The notes beneath the pieces are model-generated. The model made no database searches. It was not told the origin of the DNA and saw nothing but the letters and a program-made list of their open reading frames with translations. Below, piece after piece: positions 47,503-61,078 of a stretch of 64,000 nucleotides of DNA. This DNA comes from Crambe crambe. Its lineage: Eukaryota > Porifera > Demospongiae > Poecilosclerida > Crambeidae. The stretch's first letter is position 1. Each line of letters begins with the position of its first letter. Location: positions 7,144,582-7,208,581 of the forward strand of contig OZ004583.1 of assembly GCA_963924555.1 (NCBI GenBank), in the 5' to 3' direction. A program made the translations under genes and the position numbers.

Positions 47503-47633
47503 GTGAAAGGAAAAAAATTTTATGCTAAATAAAAAGGCCATGTAGAGTTAGTCTGTACTTTTACTGCTATAGGTAAAAGTACAGACTAACCCTACATGGC
47601 CTTTTTATTTAGCAAAAAATTTTTTCCTTTCAC
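47503..47633. mobile_element. 131-bp foldback MITE
   Basis: Palindrome gtgaaaggaaaaaaatttta...tgctaaataaaaaggccatg and complement; a diverged relative of the foldback family ends. Absent from the intact KDM7 intron 13. Confidence 0.75.
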
Positions 47634-50600
47634 TTCTTTGTTTACTTTTTATATGACTTAGATAGCTAGCTAGCTAGGTACTGGTTGGCACGTGCGTGCA
47701 TACATGCGCATGTGATCGTAACAGACGCTCACGCATGACAATTAATTCAAAATGGCTGACAGTATCGTTCGTAATGAAAAGTCATTCGATATGACTGATT
47801 ATTTTGGAGGAAAACTGTGTGGATAACGATGGTAAAAGCACATTGTGTGATTATAACTGCACAAGTTGATATGAATTTCATTGTCGTGTGTGAAAGGATC
47901 ATGAAGTTACAGCCTGCTAATAAGATGAATCTGAACGAATCATAAAAATTTCAGATTTAGATGGCGGCTGGTGCTGATTGTTGACGCTGTTCTGGAGGAG
48001 TGAGCGGACATACTGCATTGTTTTCCAGATGTAAGAAGTTTAGTTGAGCCTGTAGCAAGAATAGAAGAGATACAGAGAGTCCAGTTTGTATTGTTATAAT
48101 GAGAGAAGCCACGCCCATTCCGCTGAAACCCTACATAGAGGGTGCTGCCGCACTCTCTGAATATAGTACATAGATGAGTTTTCATACGTACGTATGTTTG
48201 TAATATTACCCTTTCTTTGTGAGACGTGATCTTGTAAAGTAACTGCTCCACTTTTTTCCCTTAGTCTTTGGATGAGCCTCTTATCGGGAGTGATAGACGA
48301 AGGAGAGGTAGGACATCACCTCGCAACGACGGACGGAGGAGGGTGTCTCCCAGAAGACGAGGCAGAGGAGAGGATGCTGAAGAGGGGGTGGGGGAGAAAC
48401 CCCAACAGAGGACTATGAAACTAGCAACTTCAGAGACCAAAGTGATAAGGTAGACTTTAGACATACTACATACTGCATACTAATAATATGGTAGGAGGAA
48501 ATTCCCTTATAGTAAGATTAAGATAAGATATAGGGATATTGGAGGTGATTCCTTGATAGTTGAACTTATGTAGTCTCATTCATAGTAGGGCTGAACGTAT
48601 TTGGTATTGCTCACTTCTTGTCTTCATCATCACACCCAGGCGAAGTAGTGATTCTGGTGAGAAAGTTGCACTGAAGCTTTCAGTGCCCGAGGCTAAGATT
48701 GTGTCCTCATAACGGAAGAGGAGGATGAGATGGAAGAAGAGAGATTGCACAGGTGTGTATGTTTTAATTTGTATTACGTGTACTTCTGAGGTCCAAAAGT
48801 TCAATGTATCACTTTAACAGCTTATTCAGATACTTTATCAGCTGTACAAACTTTCATTTTCAGCTCCAGTTCTGAAGGTAGTCTTCACATCAATGACGAG
48901 GCCACACCTCCTCCTATGCATGGGCGTGACACTAAACTGGGCAGTCGTAGATACAGAGATGACGACGTTTGGAAGGAGTACAAAGATGGAGAATATGGTA
49001 GGAAAACTGGTCAATTCATAGCAATAACTGTCAGTGCCAGTCACCTTTGGTTAGCTAACCACAAGCACTTGGGTTTATACAAGCTGTTGTTTTTCCTGAA
49101 TAGAGTCAATGGATGCAAGTTTTTATTGCATTTTACATTTGGACAACCAGGGCTGGCTATAGGGCTATGAAAACATTTATTGTTCCTCTGCCACATATAC
49201 TTCAAGGCCACCACTATTAAAATTAGGGTAGGGTAAGGGGTTACTTGACTCACTTGCTGTAGGGGGAGTGAAAGTTGGGTGATATAGGTGTGGTTATTGA
49301 AATTAGGAGGGCTAGGAATAGTAATAATGCAGCTAAATTTTATGGTTATCCCTACTTCACTTTTTATTTTTGCACTCACTTGTGTCATAATTATTATATT
49401 ATCCATAATAATAGCTAGAAAGACTCGGGGATATAGAATTGAACTAGCCAGTGTGTACTGATGGAATTGTCCTAAACTTCTATCATGTGTTGTGTTATTA
49501 TAATTGGACTATCTCCACATCAATTTGAGCCCCAAGGCTATTAGTTATAATAGAAAACTAGCTGCCTTGCATGTTCTTTGATGTTGTACAGTGTATCCCA
49601 ATCTTGTGGATGAAAATGATGACGTGAGAGGTGGGAGTGGCAGAGTGGTGGGACATAGTGTCAAAAAGAGATCTTGCAGTAGTGACGAGGATACTCTCTG
49701 GAAACCAGTTATGTTATTCTAGCTAAATGCATGGTTTGGTACTATAAATCTGTTTGCGCTCAATAAGAATTTAGGAATCTTGAAGAATTGAATATTATAT
49801 AACAAAGTCCCAATCTGGACACAATGCAACTATGCTAATATGTATTCCTATGTATTGTGTTAGTTTATTTTTATAACCACAAAGATCACCTTACTGGTGT
49901 ATGTGGTTCTATGGTCCATGGAATAGATAAATGACTTGGGTTTCTGGGAGTGATAGAATAGTTCCACCCAATTCTTGCTTATCTATCATAATAAGGGTCA
50001 TCTCGCTAAATGCTATTGTTACAGGACCAGTACATCTGATGAAAGGCTCTATTGCTAGCTCCTCCCAAGAGAAGAGAAATGCGAAGAAGAGGTTGTTTGA
50101 GCAAAGCATGTCAGCAACAGCAGCAAAGATTCTTAAAATGGAGCAAGAAAGAGGGAATGAAGATGATGAGGTAACGTTATCACTGGTCCATGCAGACTTG
50201 ACATGGGTCAGGATAGCATAGAATGGAGAATAATGTAATATTTTGTTGTGCTCGGCTGGTTGTTTGGTGATTTTTTAATTATTGTCACCATAGAAATCAT
50301 AGTCACTTGGGCATTTCAATATTCATCAGTATGCAGCCATTGCTAAAAATAGTTCATTGAATGAAATGTCCAAGTGATTCAGACTTAGCAAAGGTAATAA
50401 CAAGGAAAAAAAGGTGCCACTTCTGTAGAACCACAGAATTAAAGAATTATCTAATCACCATCTTTCTGTCAAATAAGGATAAATGATTCTGTTCCCTGAA
50501 AAAAAGGTGTGATTTCCCTTCAGTTAAATACCAGGCAGGTATTATACAAACCTTAGAGGATCTTGTGTTTTGTTTCATTTACTTTATGTTGCTAACCATT

Positions 50601-51374
50601 AATCTGCTAACCCATTCATTAATCATAAATAGTGGGAATTAATTACAAAATAAAAGAATAGAAAATATAGCAGGGCCTAGGAGAATCCAGATTGGGTTTC
50701 CCCATACTGATATCTGTGTGCAAAGACAAAAACAAAGGTGCAAAGACAAAAATAACCTCCTATGCTAAATAGCAGCTGGAAAATGGTGTGTGTTTTGGCA
50801 CCATTAATTTTGTGGTTAAAGCAAGTACATGGATGTGTGCATGCAGCTGAGTTGGGACTGGCACAGCAAAGAGAGGTGTTTTGACACATCCAATTTGATG
50901 TTGCATCATTCCATGCTGTTATTTCCTCTACTATAGTACCTGACTCTAGCTGTTAGTAAAAGAGCAGTGTTATACAGTCACACAATCAATGACAGAGGCA
51001 GCTACATAAAAATACATATATCATGTGTATGCATGCTGCTTTTCCATGCAAAAAGGTCAAAGAAATTGGTTATTTAACCAAACAGTATGGGTATCATGTA
51101 CTTACCTCCTATAGCTAAGCTGAGTTAGCTACATTATGCTCTTTCTAGAGTTTCATCATAATTTTTGGCCAATCATGATACCCGTATGACTGAAGTATAC
51201 AGTGGATTGCAGTAATCTTGCAACATGAAATTCAACCAAAATTTACATAGCCTACTTAGAGTTAGGGGGAAGCTATATAAATTTTGGTTTGGTATTCTGC
51301 AAAGGCATAATTTTGGGCATAATCTGTACTTAATGTGGTAAAATTTGAGCATAATCATGCATGTCTAGCTAATG

Positions 51375-51450
51375 TAGCCTTGTCTCCAGGCGATTCCACA
51401 CGCTTCCACAAGCTTATTATTGCGTGTGGAATCGCCTGGGGACGAGGCTA
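51375..51450. mobile_element. 76-bp MITE with 9-bp TSD
   Basis: Ends TAGCCTTGTCTCCAGGCGAT and complement (GGGGACGAGGCTA), TSD tagctaatg at 51366-51374 and 51451-51459. Nearly a pure hairpin. Confidence 0.88.
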
Positions 51451-52019
51451 TAGCTAATGCACATCTACAGGCTTTTACAGCTGCTTTTACAGCTGAGTCA
51501 GTAGTAAAAGCCTGTGGACTGTCAACTGTGCTTTTGCTGCAGTACAACAAGCGTTGAACTTGAATTGCACATGCACACACTTTCATAATACTCATTCATC
51601 AAAAAAGTTTTTGAGCATAATAGGTACCTAAATGAGCATAATAGGTAAGGAATTGCTCAATAGGCTACATAATAGCCTCAGGCCTATCTGCAAGATCACT
51701 GCAATCCACTCTCTCTTGTGCAGGTGAAGCCAGCTGCTCCTCTTGTCCCTCCTTCTTCCTCTGAGGTAGCCAGGAACAGGCTGACTGATCCCATCCGGGC
51801 GGGGCTCTGAAGGTGGAGGTGGGTGGGGATGGGAGTGGAGTAGGGGGAGATGGGGAGGAGAGGACTCAGAGGGCAAGGGCTGCTGGTAAGTTGTATATAG
51901 TCAGAAATCTACCAGTACTGTATGTATCTACAAGACCAAAGAGCACAGCCCCTCTTAGGGGTGGTGGCACATCCCCATGTGTGGTTATCAAAGAAACCAG
52001 ATTGATAAGAACTTGAAAC

Positions 52020-52185
52020 TCTAAGTAGGGATGGCGGGTCAAAGGTCATAAAACTGTATAAACTAAAACTCTTCTTTTTCTTCTACCCTTGCTCTATAGG
52101 TTCTCAGGAGGCTACAGTGAATTATTATATCTACACAGAAGAGGGAAGAATGTAAAACTCATTCACTAACATAAGGCAGTTCAAA
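52020..52185. repeat. Diverged unit of the 230-bp repeat family
   Basis: Matches the unit at 39240-39420 from ctctaagtagggatggcggg, lying in intron 19 of the KDM7 duplicate. 52186-53220 otherwise shows no gene. Confidence 0.7.
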
Positions 52186-53440
52186 ATAAATTACTTTTCC
52201 CTGCCCTATTTTGACAGAATTGAAATAAATTTAACTTGTATATCCTCAGTATACTGCTGTTTATCTTTGTATACTAGATCCCTGTTTCTCTGTATATGAA
52301 CACATGACCATATAAACATGATGCATAGTATACTGAGGTAGTTTATGTTTAAGTTTATTTTGTCCTGCCTGCCTATAAAAAAGGAGAAAAAATCCGTTAA
52401 ACAAGTGATTTATTTGGGAAAAAACAATTTCTAAAATTGACCTTGTTCAGTTTGTTCATAATAATAATAACTAGCCTGCATGATAGAAATAAGCAAGGGG
52501 CCGGAGACTGCAGTAAGTCTAGGCCAGCGAAGAATGCAGGGCTGCAGCAAGCCTAGATAGCAAGCAAGATGCCTCACTGCAAGAAGAAGAGCACGCTTAG
52601 CTAGAAGAAACCAGCCCCAATGCAAAATAAGACTGCCACAGATTTCGCTAGCCTGGCTAGGCTTGCTGCAGTCGCAATAGCTATTGACCTTTGAACTGTA
52701 TTTATTTATTTCTTTCTTTCTCCCCTCACCTCTTTGTAACGTTGGACTCTTAGAGCGTCAAGATTCATTGTTGAGTCAAGTCCATAGCTAGAAACTCGAG
52801 TGCTTGGGCGTATCGAGCCACTCTATGGCTCGATCCACCTTGCCACAAGTGACACGCATGCACGTTACTAATTGACCTTTGAACTGTGATGGACATACGT
52901 ACATACAAGCGTATCAATAAAATTTTGTGCTCACTTGTAGCACTACACACATACCAAACATGAGCTATACTTTCTGTACCCAAAGTACAAAAGAGCTTTA
53001 TCTATTTGCTTGACTGATTTTTGGTCAGCCATTACAATTATTTTGATCTGTGATTTACAAAATTCTAGGCTAATTCTTTCGTAATTTCACCTAATTGAAT
53101 AGATGTATGCTATTATAGAGAAACAATGCAGGTAATATGTACATTCTTTTGTGACCATGAAGTTACTGTCCTTGGTGTAGTGGGTTTGAGCACAAAAATG
53201 CACTTTATTTTTTTACATTTATGCACACTTTAGCAGCAGCAAATGCAGTGGATGCAGTACTAGCAGCATCAAGACCTAAATCAAAGTTGCTCACCCCTAA
53301 ACAGAGATTGGGAAAGATCTTAGGCCTGAACAAAGGCAGCAGAAGAAAAATATAACTACACTCATCCCACATCATCATCATCACTGCTTGTTGTTGTTGT
53401 TATTGTTGTTGTAGGTTTATTGTTTTATTGGTTGAGAATT

Positions 53441-53800
53441 AGCCTCGTCCCCAGGCTCTCGCGCGCGCACGGAAGGGGGAGGGGAAGAAAGGAAAGAGAG
53501 CCTGGTACACGTACGTACGTACGTACGTACACTGTGATCGTAAATTTTATATTACTGTTGCTAGCTAGTCTAGCCTTTGTGATAAAATTAATTGATAATT
53601 ATGTTTCAATGAAAAAAAAATAAATAAATAAATAAATTTTATCACGTGCGTTACACGAACATACCTAGCACCTAGTTAATTATAGACGAATGAACTACCC
53701 GTACCCAATGACATCAGATTCTCAACTATCGCGCGCGCACGGAAGGGGGGAGGGGAAGAAAGAGAGCCCGGTACACACTGACTGCGCATGCTCAGGTTTT
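53441..53800. repeat. TAGCCTCG-end fragments of the 9-bp-TSD family
   Basis: TAGCCTCGTCCCCAGGCTCT at 53441 with internal complement gagagcctggta, followed by (acgt)n; a second, similar segment (gcgcgcgcacggaagggg...gagagcccggtacac) at 53731-53776. No complete right end, so probably broken copies. Confidence 0.5.
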
Positions 53801-53845
53801 TCACAGAAATCTGTGAATTTTGTATTCTTCGGTTCATTCTAATTC

Positions 53846-54417
53846 TACGTAGGGTAGGTGTGGGTATTATGAGTCAGCTAAGTATTGTTGCTCTTTTCTT
53901 GGAAATGGACTATCTTAGAATCCTGAAAATTGCTCCAGATATAAAATAGGTTATGTAGAACTAATGTGTGGAGAAAGTAATAAAAATATTGCATCTTGTA
54001 GATAGGAGTTATGATCTTACATGACATACTCAGGAAGGTATTATGAGTCATAGGTATGAATTATGAGTCGCTGGCTTGATTTTTGTCTCTAAAAATTGAT
54101 AATGTAGCTAAGATTTCTACAAAATAAAAATAATAACCTTAGATTACTTTAAAATTCATTTTTTACTCCATCTTGTGGCATCATTGCTTCCCTGCGCTTT
54201 TTTTATTCAGATTGGTTACGATTGTACCCATTTTTAAACTTCTCATTTAAGATTATGTTTATGCATGAATAAGGCATTTTCTGAATGATTTTATTTGATC
54301 AAAAGACCAAAAAAATGATTAAGTTTTCATATCTAAAGTATCAACTCTTGTAGATTCTTATCAAGTGGTGAACCCATAATAGGGACTGACTCATAATACC
54401 CACACCTACCCTACGTA
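53846..54417. mobile_element. 572-bp inverted-repeat element
   Basis: Ends TACGTAGGGTAGGTGTGGG...TATTATGAGTC and complement, about 30 bp perfect. AATT occurs just outside both ends. Interior AT-rich with repeated attatgagtc; no coding capacity. Confidence 0.8.
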
Positions 54418-54637
54418 CAATTGCGTAATATAAATGATGTCATTGATTCACAATGGAGTGTCTAGTGTTCCTAGTGCTAGTAGCAATGCTAGTTTGAAGA
54501 CGGACTTGGAAGGTTAGGTTTTAGCGATCTCTCCTTGAAGGGTGAGCAGCATCTGTCGATCAGAGCCGTTTACGAAGGAAGCAGCATATTCTTACTGGCT
54601 TTGGGAAGAGCCTATGTTATAAAATACTCCCTTTTGT

Positions 54638-55060
54638 GAATAAATAACGGCACCACTAGCTGATTAATTAATGCGCACTTTTATTTTCGCGACCTTTGAC
54701 ATTGAGGATCAATTGACTTATACAGCACCACGAGGCTAGGCTCCTGCATGCAAGGGAGCGAACGCAGCGAGCGTTAGGTGTATGGGACGTACTACTCACA
54801 CACTGTTGTGACTCCAAGGCTAGGGCTCCTGCAAGGGAGCGAGCGAAGCGAGCGTTAGGTGTATGGGACGTACTACTCATGCACTGTTGTGACTCCAAGG
54901 CTAGGCAACACTCGCCCAGCTTGCAGTGCGGGCCCAAAGGGCTCCCTAAGGCAACCAAAGAGTTTGAGATCAAAGGTCTGTGCCGTATAAGTCACTTGGT
55001 CAAAGGTCGCGAAAATAAAGTGCGCATTAATTAATCAGCTAGTGGTGCCGTTCTTTATTC
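54638..55060. mobile_element. 423-bp inverted-repeat element with internal tandem repeat
   Basis: Arms of about 70 bp: acggcaccactagctgatta...attttcgcgacctttgac and complement. The middle has about 1.8 copies of an 80-bp unit (gtgtatgggacgtactactc), which produces a spurious repetitive minus-strand ORF. Confidence 0.8.
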
Positions 55061-55431
55061 TTGATCCATGGAAAACCGTATAACCAACTTGACGCTTCCA
55101 AGAGCTGCGCTGTACTGGTAGTTTCTCCCCTGATGGATTGGTAGATCTTTCTAATTGTAGCACATCGAAGCATCATCGCGCACGCATAATTAGATAACGC
55201 GCCGGGCGGCAGAAATAATTATACCGTCGAATATAGCCGTTGAAATTCATGGGGATTTATTCAACGGCTCGTCTATGGGGAAAATGTACTAGTGGGCGTG
55301 GTCTGTAAGAATAAATAAATAATTATATCTCGAGCACCCGTTGACATGACCAGAGAGTGGCTCGCTTCGCTTGCCAATTAGCTAGCTAGGTTGTCGACTG
55401 CGTTCATTGCTTTTGCCCACCCTCAATCGAG
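55061..55431. promoter_or_regulatory. Upstream region of gene B
   Basis: Stretch before the first exon of gene B; no clear TATA box. A small inverted pair (gccgttgaa / ttcaacggc) at 55238-55267. Promoter role is inferred only from position. Confidence 0.25.
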
Positions 55432-55628
55432 ATGTTGGCCTTGGTGAGTATTCATACGTGCTCCGGGCATGGCCGGCCAGTACCAATTAATACCATTGAT
55501 CTAGGAACAGCTGTTATACGTAGTCCATAGATATACTGTACACATGTTTACAGTATTTATGCGTAGTCTCTATAGCTAACATGAAGAATCGGGCCATAAT
55601 CTTGCAGTACAACAGCCTTTATACCCAG

Positions 55629-55662
<34 letters not shown>

Positions 55663-58600
55663 CAGGCCCGAGGCTAGTATTCTACAATTGTATTGTATCT
55701 GACCCAATCTGGAACAAGTATAGCCTAGCTTAGTAGGCCAACTTTCGCCGTGGTGTACTATGAATTACAATGACCTTTACCAAGTGTGGATTGAATTCAG
55801 TGTGCCTACAGTTCAGGAAACAATAACCCATTGAGTGCACTGCATGAAAGTTATAGTTGTATGTGTAAATTGTGTTTGCAGATCATCTTGTGCTCCTATA
55901 CTATGCTGATTGGGAATGTGAATGGTAAGTACTAATTCCATGATTGAAACTATCAGAGAGTGGTAGCTCTCTCTATTATGCCAGACCCCTTTAAATAAAC
56001 CCTATACCAGGTCGAAATTAATAATAGGCAAGCTTGATTGATTGGTAGTGTTTATAGTGTTGGGAATATATAGAAATGGAAAGGGTTGTTATTAAGTAGA
56101 AAATAGAAGACACTCCCTTAGCTTAATTTAGATTTGCCTCCATATTTAACTCATACAAGTGTTTCTTTGCACACATAAGATACCATTACTGAATCCTTGA
56201 CGTAATGTAGTCTAATAAGGCCACTATTTGTAGAATCCTAGTTTCCTGTCCAAGAGGACATCCACAAGTGCTGCGGGCGGGCGGTTATTATAATTATTCT
56301 ATTACTGCTTCGTTGTTTGTCTCAAGGGTCCTGTCTTCATTATTCACTAGTCTCGCGGGCCGCAAGACTAGTCATTCACCACGGGCTTTCCCAAAAAGAG
56401 CTGCATGAAGCCTAATGTGGGCGCTCTACTGCACGCATGAGCAATGGCAGGCACTAGGCAGTAATAATATTTTTTGATGCGGTGACATTTTCAATACGCG
56501 GGCGGTGGACAGGAAACAATCATTCTATTAATAGTGGCCTAAAGTTCAGTCTGTACCAACGACACTGAGCCGCTAAAGTGGCAAGATTGTACTCAATGCT
56601 GACTACAAACACAGATAGGCAAGAAAGTGGTATCTAAAAGGTTTTCTAGTGACCTTTCCATTTTCGCTTTCCATTTCCACTTTTCATTTCCACCATTTAC
56701 AGTTGTACTTGCTTGGATTTGTGTTAAATTTTTGTTCTAAAAATAATGCCATATATTCTAACTGAGAATGATTACCTTTTTCCAGCTGCTCCAGATCTTT
56801 CCCTGACCTCCTCTCTTCCCTCTAATGGATCTATTTGTCCTGGACCCATTCAGTTCAATTGTACAGGCACTGAAGTAGGTGGTGGGTTGGCATGGAGAGT
56901 GAATGGTACTGATCATGTAACTTATGCATTCGTTCATGATCATTCCTTCCCACGAACTGTTAACCTCAATCCTCACTTGATGGGTGTGGAAGTAATCATT
57001 GTCAGTGCTTCTCTAAGCCAGAATAGTCAAGTAACTATTGACATTGTGTCTACATTGAGTAGTAATGTTTCTATTCTGAGTGGATCAATGATTCAGTGTC
57101 TTAGTGGTGTAATTACCAGTGAAGTGCTCAATGTCACAGAAATTGGAGGTAATTAAAGTTAACTATAAAACTTATGAACATCTTCCCTTTGATAATAGTC
57201 CCTCCTCAACCCTCCTTCACTAGCTGCTCTATCCTCAGAACCAATGTCACAGTGGTCTCCATCCAGTGGTCCCCCTCCTTCACCTCTCAGTATAATGTGG
57301 AGATGTATCATGTAGTAGTGAACCCTGCCACCCCCTCCTGTCCCAGTGATCAGATGATAGTGAGTCTCTTATACACTTGAGCATCATACATGTTGCTATT
57401 TTCATCCACTAGCTGAAAAACATATTGATGGGGAATTATTATTTGATATGGTGTAATAATTTAATGCACAACTTTTATCAACCCCATTAACTATACGTCC
57501 TACAATTTTTTGTATGATTATCGTAGGGACCCAGCAAGGATTACAGCTGCTCTGGACTGATCCTGGGGACACACTACTCCTTCAATGTCAGTGCCATCAA
57601 CTGTGAAAATCAAGAAGGGCCTGAGAGTACTATCACAGTACACCCACAAGGTTTGCATGGTGGATTGACTTATTCTAACGGTCATGGGTGTTAGTGTTGT
57701 ATTTCTCACCAACTGATGGGCAATACTTAGAGTACTGTTCTCTGTGTTGAATCTGATACAACATTCACTCCCTAGGATGAGCTTGTACTGTAAACCTGAA
57801 TGTACTGTAGTGGTGTGTGTTTACTGTGTTATTCACAGTGAACGCCACCAGTTATTTTAGGTGTGGCTATGTTAGTATGCCTGTAGACCCCGTTTTGCTT
57901 TGCAGTTTAATATGAGAGTAAAAACATTTCTTCTAAATGAAAGAGTGATGTAGGCTTGAATACATGACTATAAAAAGTACGGAAACAAGGTGCTGGTATG
58001 TACTTCATAGGCTCTACAGAATTGACAAACCCTACAATTGACATAAACCTACATCGCTGCTGCCATATTATCCTTTTGGCTACACCTTGCAGCAATGTAG
58101 GGTTTATGTCAATTGTAGGGTTTGTCAATTCTGTAGAGCCTATGAAGTACATACCAGCACCTTGTTTCCGTACTTTTTATAGTCATGTACTCAAGCCTAC
58201 ATCACTCTTTCATTTAGAAGAAATATTTTTACTCTCACTTGTTTGCATACTTTTTTCAAGGGGTGTGGCTAAGGATGTCAAGAACGACCCTTTACCAAAT
58301 AAGCTTACCACGCCCACTGCAACTCAGCAAGACAGTTTTTTCTCAGTGTATATTGCTAACTGTGTCTACGAAGTGTTCTAGCATTCTAATGTTGTCTACG
58401 TAGCGTCTACGAAGTGTATAAACTAACTGTGCTGTCTACGAAGCGTTCGAGAATTTGAGTTGTCCACGAAGGCATTCGAACGGCAATCGACAGTTAGGAC
58501 TTGAGCTGTACTTCCTTACCTGAGGTGTAGAGCTTCAAGATGGTACCAAGATCGTAGATATAGGATGAAGCAGTCGGGAGTTATGGCTGTCAAGCGTCCA

Positions 58601-61078
58601 CGAAGGCACTCGGACGGCAATTGACAGCTAGGACTTAAGCTTTACTTCAATTTTAACAAGACCATTCCTTAGATCAGGTGTAGAGCTTCAATATGGTACC
58701 AAGATCGTAGATATAGGATGAAGCAGTCGGGAGTTATGGCTGTCAAGAAGAAGATTATTATTATTATTAATGAGCGTGGGCGTTTTGCGTGTCAAGCCTA
58801 CATAGAGAGTGCTACCGCACTCTCTGATACCAGTAGTTACTGGTTTAGGCCCTCCGTCCTGGGTGAAAATTTACATTTTTTGCCACTTGGTTATAGCAAG
58901 CTTGCCAATAATTAACATTTGTTCCATTATTCTCTGGATGTTTATGCTGCACACTCTCCTTATATGACATAAATATAGCAGGGGCCACATTTACTCTGAT
59001 CACTGCAGACACTGAAGTAGAAATTTAAGAAACAAAACTGTCAAGACTGTAGTCATTATAGTGTGTATCGTGATTTATTTGTGGCAAAGATGTGGTGTCA
59101 TTTATACTGTGTTATTATGCTTAAACAGAAATGATCGTTGGATTGAAATCAAAATGAAATAACGTTGGAATCATGAAATTGGAATGATTCATTTTGATAA
59201 GTATTCTGTACTGGTATCAAAATAAAATAACTTGTTTACAGGAAATGGCCCCATACTCCAACATTGAGACTTGGCTTGATAACTCTCTAGTGGTAAAAGC
59301 TACGTGTACCAAATTCACACAAAAGGTCATCTGTGCAGGCCTAAAACTGCTGCCCAAGTCTTGTTGATTCATGTTGAGAGAATCCAGAGATACAAGGTCA
59401 TAAAAATTTTGTAGTATCCCATATTTCTGTGTGATGAGCATGTAAATGAAATTGTATTGCGGAGAAGATACAACTGGATGCACACTGGCGATTAGACTGA
59501 GGGGATTTAATATAATTATGTATAGACATTAAGTCTAAAATGGTTATTTATACCCATGCATCATGTATAGCTATTGTCTTCCCAGTAAGAACTATGAGAT
59601 ATATGTTCTATGCAGCTCCTCGAACTCCTGAGGTTAGAGTTTCACCACTGTATGACCAGAATGGACAACTGAATCTGACAGTGCAATGGATACAACAGAT
59701 TCAATCTCCATCTGAGAATTGTTCCTTTAATCAACTCCTAAGCTACACAGTGGTCCTGGAAGACAGCACAAGGGAGAGGGTGGATCAGAGGATGATCAAC
59801 TCTGACAACTGCAGTGATAACAACTGCTCCATCTCCTTCATCCTCTCCTCACCGGACCAAAATAATTATTTCATCGATATTAATATTACAGGAGTCTTTG
59901 GGTTAAATAGCACCTCTCTAAGTGAGTTGATTGGTTGCATCATATATTATAGCATTTCTTTACCAACTTTTGATTTAGACACTACCATCCCATCTTCCTT
60001 TAATGTTACTGCCTCCTCTGAGGGTTGTGTGACCTCTGTCCTCTGTTCCTACCCTATGAGAGAAGGAGACTGCTTCTTCCAATATGGTCATGACTCCTCT
60101 TACCAGGACCTGAGCCCTTCATTGTCTACCTCCCTCAATTCCCCTCTCCAAATAACTGTCCCAGATGCTGCTACAATCCATTATTATCAGGTGACCATCG
60201 ATACTTCTTCCCTTAACTTTCTGGTCAGAGGAAACTTCACTTCCGGTGAAGGTGAATTAGCTAGTATGTTTCTTGGAGTACGATAACATTCATGTTGGTG
60301 TGTGTAGGTGCACAGTTGACATCTGCAAGTCAAGGTCTGCTGGTTGTGGGTGTGATACTATTAAGTGTGGCTGTTGTACTTGGAGTGATCATCACTTGGA
60401 TGGTATTTAAGAAAGGTATCATTCTATCATCTAAAACTTAGTTTTTGTTTCAGTTGTTTTTTTTTGTTTCTCCTCTAGGACCATGGCTATCTCTGAGTCT
60501 CTCCATGACAGGATTTGTAGTGACATTTGTATCTCTTGTGTTGTGGGTGGCAGTGGGATTTCATGTTGGACTGCAAAAAAGTAAGTGGCATTAATTCTGT
60601 TTATTATTAATTCCATTTTCATGTACATGCAGATACATGTGATCTTACTTGGCAGTCTTCTAGAGATGGTCTCACAATTTCAGCACATGTTTTCTCAGAC
60701 ATCAGTCTCCTAATATTTGTGGCTGCTGGAATATATTCTGCTGTGGATTACATCAGTAAGGAATATGCCAGTGGATCCTATAGAGTGTTTTTGTCTGACA
60801 TCACAGGCCATACTAGCCTCGAACCCAGCCTCTTTTGGGGGGATGGGGGGGAGAAAGAGAGCCTGGTATCCACTGTTTGTGCATGCATTATTATAATTAA
60901 TAAATGGACAAGTTTGCTAGCAATCTCATGCATGATGTCATACTATTCCAAGAATGTGATCCTCCAGGGGATCAGAAGTAACAAGGGCTTCAGGGGCACA
61001 GAAGAGAAGGTTAAGACTGGCAGATGTAACAAGGTAGTACTGGCCACAGCATCGTTGGTCGATCATCAGAGCAACTAG
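55432..61078 (+). CDS. Ig/FN3 receptor with multiple transmembrane segments (gene B)
   Basis: Exons: 55432-55443 and 55882-55924 (signal peptide MLALIILCSYTMLIGNVN), 56786-57148 (Ig-like: ICPGPIQFNC, LAWRVNGTD, MIQC), 57199-57359 plus 57527-57650 (FN3-like, WSPSFTSQYNVEMY and YSCSGLILGTHYSFNVSAIN), 59616-59921 and 59979-60251 (two further Cys-containing beta domains), 60308-60415 (helix GLLVVGVILLSVAVVLGVII), 60479-60580 (second hydrophobic segment GFVVTFVSLVLWVAVGF), 60633 to stop at 61078 (third, ISLLIFVAAGIY). Almost all borders are phase 1, so modules are symmetric. Extracellular part resembles a single-pass receptor, but the extra membrane exons are unusual. The last exon is invaded by a MITE at 60814, which now supplies the C-terminus and stop. 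Ligand unknown. Confidence 0.65.
55633..55665. repeat. Poly-T run in gene B intron 1
   Basis: About 33 consecutive T; the reverse complement would be a poly-A tail, but no retroelement body is recognised beside it. Confidence 0.6.
56348..56370. repeat. 23-bp TAGTCTCG hairpin with degenerate 9-bp repeats
   Basis: TAGTCTCGCGGGCCGCAAGACTA, nearly self-complementary, flanked by attattcac and gtcattcac (7 of 9 match). May be the smallest relic of the 9-bp-TSD family. Confidence 0.4.
57908..58242. mobile_element. 335-bp foldback MITE in gene B intron
   Basis: Long palindrome: ends gagagtaaaaacatttcttc...and complement actctcacttg; inner arm ggtgctggtatgtacttcat. Shares outer ends with foldbacks at 36-43 kb but has an unrelated stem. 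The paired ORFs on both strands come from the arms. Confidence 0.85.
58480..58830 (+). repeat. Element with internal tandem repeats, copy 2
   Basis: Reverse complement of 11072-11600: two units ending gatgaagcagtcgggagtta, then gtcaagcctacatagagagtg. Lies in a gene B intron; 58831-59610 shows no further structure. Confidence 0.75.

Noticed and set aside
54668..54973. Repetitive 101-codon minus-strand ORF
   Set aside because: Comes from the 80-bp tandem repeat within an inverted-repeat element.
57907..58381. ORFs on both strands starting MYFIGSTELTN
   Set aside because: The two arms of the foldback MITE encode the same text in opposite directions.
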